Shown here piece by piece: positions 60,535 through 64,000 of a stretch of 64,000 nucleotides of DNA (positions are counted from its first letter, which is position 1; every line of letters starts with the position of its first letter). The notes beneath the pieces are model-generated. The model was not told where the DNA came from and did not search any database. It saw only the letters and a program-made list of their open reading frames with translations. The position numbers and the translations under genes are program-made. Location of the stretch: NCBI RefSeq assembly GCF_044458865.1, contig NZ_JBITIH010000006.1, positions 62,001 through 126,000 of the forward strand, given 5' to 3'. This DNA comes from Micromonospora_G sp044458865. Its GTDB lineage: Bacteria > Actinomycetota > Actinomycetes > Mycobacteriales > Micromonosporaceae.

Positions 60535-61458
60535 ATGACTCTGCTCTTCACCGACACCGAGGTGGCCGCCCGGCTCGACGCGCCCACAGCGGTCGAGGCG
60601 ATGCGCGAGGCACTGCTCGCCGCGTACGCGGGTCGGCTGGTCGCACCACCCCGGGCTTCCGCACCCCTGCGCGGCGGTCGCCTGGTCACCACCGCCGGGC
60701 AGCTCGACGACGAGTGGTACGGGTTCCGCTCCTACGACACCTTCGGCCACCCCGAGTCGGAGCAGCTCGTGGTCCTGCACGACGGCCGTTCGGGGCAGAT
60801 CCGGGCGATCGCGGTCGGCGAGGAGATCGGGTCCCGGCGTACCGGCGCGATCGGTGGGCTGGCGGTGGACGCGCTGGCCCGCCCCGACGCCGCCACGGTC
60901 GGGGTGCTCGGCGCCGGGCGACAGGCATGGACCCAGCTCTGGGCGACCGCGGCGGTACGCCCGTTACGCGAGGTGGCCGTCTACTGCCGTACGCCCTCGG
61001 CCCGGGACGCCTTCGCCGCCCGGGTGGAGGCGGAACTCGGGATCAGCGCGACCGGAGTGAGCAGCGCCTCAGTGGCCGTACGCGGACGCGACGTGGTGCT
61101 GGTCGCCACCGACAGCGCCACTCCGGTGCTCGACCCGGCCGACCTGGCCCCCGGTGCCCACGTCAACGTCGTCGGCTTCAAACAGCAGGGTCGCGCGGAG
61201 TTCGGCTCCGACCTGCTCGACCGGGCCGAGGTGCTGGTCACGGACTCGCCGGCGCAGGCGGTGGACTACCAGCCGCCGATGCTCGCCGCCGTCGCGCCGT
61301 ACGTCGAACGGCTGCACCACCTCGGCGCGGTGCTTGCCGGTGTGGTTCCCGGCCGGAACGCTGCCGACCAGGTGACGCTCTTCTGTCTGGTGGGACTCGC
61401 CGGCACGGAAGTTCTCCTGCTCGATCGGCTGGCCCGGGTCGCGGCCCGGCGGCCGTAG
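60535..61458 (+). CDS. Ornithine cyclodeaminase/mu-crystallin family protein
   Basis: A 307-residue NAD(P)-binding enzyme of the OCD/mu-crystallin family, which also includes alanine and lysine dehydrogenases and ketimine reductases. It shows RASAPLRGGRLVTTAGQ, SEEIGSRRTGA-like GEEIGSRRTGAIGGLAVDAL, the Rossmann motif VGVLGAGRQAWTQL and VNVVGFKQQGRAEFG. Substrate undefined. ATG 60535 is chosen because CAGGAT lies 7 bases upstream; ATG 60526 is in frame but would fall inside the promoter. Confidence 0.88.
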   Translation: MTLLFTDTEVAARLDAPTAVEAMREALLAAYAGRLVAPPRASAPLRGGRLVTTAGQLDDEWYGFRSYDTFGHPESEQLVVLHDGRSGQIRAIAVGEEIGSRRTGAIGGLAVDALARPDAATVGVLGAGRQAWTQLWATAAVRPLREVAVYCRTPSARDAFAARVEAELGISATGVSSASVAVRGRDVVLVATDSATPVLDPADLAPGAHVNVVGFKQQGRAEFGSDLLDRAEVLVTDSPAQAVDYQPPMLAAVAPYVERLHHLGAVLAGVVPGRNAADQVTLFCLVGLAGTEVLLLDRLARVAARRP

Positions 61459-61514
61459 CCCCCGTGGCGGGCGTCGGCGGGTGTAGCGCTCGCCGGCTTG
61501 GCGGAGCGGCCCGG

Positions 61515-61520
61515 TACCCT
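61515..61520 (+). promoter_or_regulatory. -10 box of a leaderless promoter (rimO)
   Basis: TACCCT lies 6 bases before GTG 61527. Confidence 0.45.
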
Positions 61521-61526
61521 CGGATG

Positions 61527-63038
61527 GTGTCTGCTACTTCCCCTTCCTCGACCGCCGGCCGTCGGGTCGCGTTGCTCACTCTCGGCTGTGCCCGTAACGA
61601 GGTCGACTCGGAGGAGTTGGCGGCCCGGCTGGACGCCGACGGCTGGCAGGTGACCACCGACGGCGAGGGCGCCGACGTGGTCCTCGTCAACACCTGCGGC
61701 TTCGTGGAGAAGGCCAAGCAGGATTCGATCGAGACCCTGCTCGCCGCCGCCGACACCGGTGCGAAGGTCGTCGCCGCCGGCTGCATGGCCGAGCGGTACG
61801 GCCGCGAACTCGCCGACAGCCTGCCGGAGGCGGGCGCGGTGCTCAGCTTCGACGACTATCCGGACATCTCGGCCCGGCTCAACGCGGTGCTCGCCGGTGA
61901 GCAGGTCACCGCGCACACCCCCAGGGACCGGCGTGAACTGCTGCCGCTGACCCCGGTCGCCCGGCACGGTAGCGGCATCTCGGTCCCCGGCCACGCGCAG
62001 ACCCGCCCGGCCGGCGGCGCCCTGGTCGCCGACGAGCACACCCCCGCACACCTGCGTCCGGTGCTGCGCCACCGGCTCGCCAGCGGTCCGGTCGCCTCGC
62101 TGAAGCTCGCCAGCGGCTGCGACCGCCGTTGCGCGTTCTGCGCGATTCCGGCGTTCCGGGGCGCGTTCGTCTCCCGTCCACCGGAAGAGCTGCTCGCCGA
62201 GGCGGAGTGGCTGGCCAGCACGGGCGTACGTGAGCTGGTCCTGGTCAGCGAGAACTCCACCTCGTACGGCAAGGATCTCGGCGACCCCCGGCTGCTGGAG
62301 AAGCTGCTGCCGCAGCTCGCCGCGGTCACCGGGATCGTCCGGGTCCGCGCGAGCTACCTCCAGCCGGCGGAGACCCGCCCCGGCCTGGTCGAGACGATCG
62401 CCACCACCCCCGGTGTCGCCGCCTACTTCGACCTCTCGTTCCAGCACTCCAGCGAGCCGGTGCTGCGCCGGATGCGACGTTTCGGGTCCACCGCCCGATT
62501 CCTGGAGCTGCTCGGCTCGGCCCGGGAACTGGCCCCGGCGGCCGGTGCCCGGAGCAACTTCATCGTCGGCTTCCCCGGTGAGACCCGGGGCGACGTCGAC
62601 GAGCTGGTCCGCTTCCTCTCCGAGGCCCGGCTCGACGCGATCGGCATGTTCGACTACAGCGACGAGGACGGCACCGAGGCCGCCGGCCTGCCCGGCAAGG
62701 TCTCGGCCGCCACGATCAAGCGCCGGTACGACCGGCTGAGCGCGCTCGCCGACGAACTCTGCTCCCAGCGGGCCGAGGAACGGCTCGGCTCGACCGTGGA
62801 GGTGCTGGTCGACTCGATCGACGGTGGTCTGGTGGAGGGACGCGCCGAACACCAGGCTCCCGAGGTGGACGGTTCGACCACCCTGGTGGCACCGGAGGAC
62901 GGCGACGTCGACCTCGCCGCCCTGCGCCCCGGCGACCTGGTCCGCGCCACCGTCACCGGGACCGAGGGGGTGGACCTGCTCGCCGTACCGGTCGAACTGA
63001 TCTCGGCGGCGGCTGGCCCGCGCAACGGCGCGAGGTGA
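61527..63038 (+). CDS. rimO: Ribosomal protein S12 methylthiotransferase
   Basis: Radical-SAM enzyme that methylthiolates Asp in ribosomal protein S12. The 503-residue product has the N-terminal UPF0004 domain with its own cluster cysteines (LTLGCARNEVDSEE, NTCGFV, AAGCMAERY). The radical-SAM CxxxCxxC follows as CDRRCAFCAIP, and the C-terminal TRAM domain binds S12. A loop of about 40 residues between the domains is longer than in E. coli. GTG 61527 fits the -10 spacing; ATG 61524 is adjacent. It is followed 4 bases later by pgsA. Confidence 0.95.
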   Translation: MSATSPSSTAGRRVALLTLGCARNEVDSEELAARLDADGWQVTTDGEGADVVLVNTCGFVEKAKQDSIETLLAAADTGAKVVAAGCMAERYGRELADSLPEAGAVLSFDDYPDISARLNAVLAGEQVTAHTPRDRRELLPLTPVARHGSGISVPGHAQTRPAGGALVADEHTPAHLRPVLRHRLASGPVASLKLASGCDRRCAFCAIPAFRGAFVSRPPEELLAEAEWLASTGVRELVLVSENSTSYGKDLGDPRLLEKLLPQLAAVTGIVRVRASYLQPAETRPGLVETIATTPGVAAYFDLSFQHSSEPVLRRMRRFGSTARFLELLGSARELAPAAGARSNFIVGFPGETRGDVDELVRFLSEARLDAIGMFDYSDEDGTEAAGLPGKVSAATIKRRYDRLSALADELCSQRAEERLGSTVEVLVDSIDGGLVEGRAEHQAPEVDGSTTLVAPEDGDVDLAALRPGDLVRATVTGTEGVDLLAVPVELISAAAGPRNGAR

Positions 63039-63042
63039 CCGC

Positions 63043-63636
63043 GTGACCGAGGCGTCGGAGCCCGCCCCGGCCGCCATGGCGAAGCCGGTGCCCGTCGTCA
63101 ACGCCGCCAACGCGCTCACTGCGCTGCGACTGGCCCTGGTGCCGGTCTTCGTGGCGCTGGTGATCGCCTCCGCGATGACGCACCCGGCCTGGCGGATAGC
63201 CGCCACCCTCACCTTCGCCTTCGCCTCCGCGACGGATCTGCTGGACGGGTGGATCGCCCGCCGGTTCAAGCTGGTCACGGCGGTCGGCAAGGTGGCCGAC
63301 CCGATCGCCGACAAGGCGTTGACCGGTGCCGCCCTGGTCCTGCTCTCCTGGTACGACCTGCTTCCCTGGTGGGTGACGCTGCTCATCCTGGCCCGGGAGT
63401 TCGGGGTGACGCTGATCCGGTTCTGGGTGATCCGGTTCGGGGTGATCGCGGCCAGCCGGGGCGGCAAGGCGAAGACCGCGCTGCAGATCCTCGCCATCGT
63501 CTGGTACCTCTGGCCGGTGCCGTCCGGGGTGACCTGGGTCGGTCCGTGGATCATGGGTATCGCGCTGGTGGTGACAGTGGTCACCGGTCTCGACTACGTG
63601 GTACGGGCGCTGCGTCTGCGGCGCCGGACCGGCTGA
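63043..63636 (+). CDS. pgsA: CDP-diacylglycerol-glycerol-3-phosphate 3-phosphatidyltransferase
   Basis: Forms phosphatidylglycerol phosphate in the membrane. The 197-residue product shows the CDP-alcohol phosphotransferase motif DLLDGWIARRFKLVTAVGKVADPIADK, with all Asp residues, and several membrane helices. It starts at GTG, 4 bases after rimO. In other actinobacteria it is followed by cinA, as here. Confidence 0.95.
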   Translation: MTEASEPAPAAMAKPVPVVNAANALTALRLALVPVFVALVIASAMTHPAWRIAATLTFAFASATDLLDGWIARRFKLVTAVGKVADPIADKALTGAALVLLSWYDLLPWWVTLLILAREFGVTLIRFWVIRFGVIAASRGGKAKTALQILAIVWYLWPVPSGVTWVGPWIMGIALVVTVVTGLDYVVRALRLRRRTG

Positions 63637-63730
63637 TCGTCGCCGGGCCCGGGCGGGTTCCGGCGAGCGGACCTGCCGTCACCGGAGCCGCCCGGCGGAG
63701 GTTGGGCGGGGCAGTGAGCGAGGAGGCGGG

Positions 63731-64000
63731 ATGACGGACGGTGTCGACGCATGGGTCGCGCCCACCGAGGCGGCGGCGGTCGTGCACCCGCTCTCCGAAC
63801 GGGGCCAGACCCTGGCCGTGGTCGAGTCGCTCACCGGTGGCCTGCTGGCCGCCACGATCGTCGACATCGCCGGTGTGAGCAGCGTCTTCCGGGGCGGCCT
63901 GGTGGTCTACGCCACCGACCTCAAGGCGGCCCTGGTGGGCGTACCGGGGGACCTGCTGGCTGATCGGGGGCCGGTGGACCCGGACGTGGCGCTGGCACTG
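63731..64000 (+). CDS. cinA: CinA-family nicotinamide-nucleotide amidase, N-terminal fragment
   Basis: The first 90 codons of a stand-alone CinA C-terminal domain protein (PncC type), which deamidates NMN. TLAVVESLTGGLLAATIVDIAGVSSVFRGGLVVYATDLKAALVGV contains the SxTGG catalytic segment. AGGAGG lies 4 bases before the ATG. The gene runs off the right edge. It closes the rimO-pgsA-cinA order. Confidence 0.92.
   Translation, partial: MTDGVDAWVAPTEAAAVVHPLSERGQTLAVVESLTGGLLAATIVDIAGVSSVFRGGLVVYATDLKAALVGVPGDLLADRGPVDPDVALAL

Overview
The window is chromosomal DNA from a high-GC actinomycete. Codons end almost always in G or C, many genes start with GTG, and the gene order is the conserved actinobacterial order dxr-rip-ispG, map, rimP-nusA-ylxR-infB-rbfA-nrnA, truB-ribF-rpsO-pnp-M16 peptidase, dapB, thyX-dapA-rnj, ftsK, rimO-pgsA-cinA. 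From memory this matches the order of the Mycobacterium tuberculosis block Rv2870c to Rv2746c. The gene complement and an intergenic GGGCCC hairpin repeat suggest a Micromonosporaceae member (Micromonospora or a relative); the genus is inferred. No rRNA, tRNA, CRISPR array, insertion sequence or prophage was seen.

Core layout: MEP isoprenoid genes dxr and ispG flank a site-2 protease (2558-6199). The translation and RNA block rimP, nusA, ylxR, infB, ylxP, rbfA, nrnA runs from 23919 to 31321. Then come a MATE pump, truB, ribF, rpsO, pnp and an M16 peptidase (32630-40658). Lysine and cell-wall precursor genes dapB and dapA, thyX and RNase J lie at 40740-49882, ftsK at 57573-60059, and rimO-pgsA-cinA at the right end.

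Accessory modules sit between these core genes. They are: a PadR regulator with an MFS exporter, splitting ispG from its usual GNAT neighbour; a sugar ABC importer; a thiolase; a PAS-GGDEF-EAL protein; a degenerate PP2C domain fused to an anti-sigma-type kinase; a VIT1-type metal transporter; two ferritin-like proteins; a GT87 mannosyltransferase with flanking acetyltransferases; a YcaQ-type glycosylase; an AraC/VOC pair; a PadR/membrane-protein pair; and an ornithine cyclodeaminase-family gene behind a MerR-type promoter.

The most unusual locus is a compact minus-strand operon at 53525-57422. It encodes a YbjN-domain protein, a divergent HSP90-family ATPase and a TPR-like protein ending in a second YbjN domain. 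This looks like a dedicated bacterial Hsp90 module with its own candidate co-chaperones.

Two patterns recur. First, many starts are preceded by TANNNT and 6-8 bases, the signature of leaderless transcripts. Second, several short proteins fit the genome's codon bias or are tightly coupled to neighbours, notably a 29-residue ORF bridging dapA and rnj with ATGA overlaps at both ends. All coordinates and motifs were read by eye; family names come from motif recognition, not searches.
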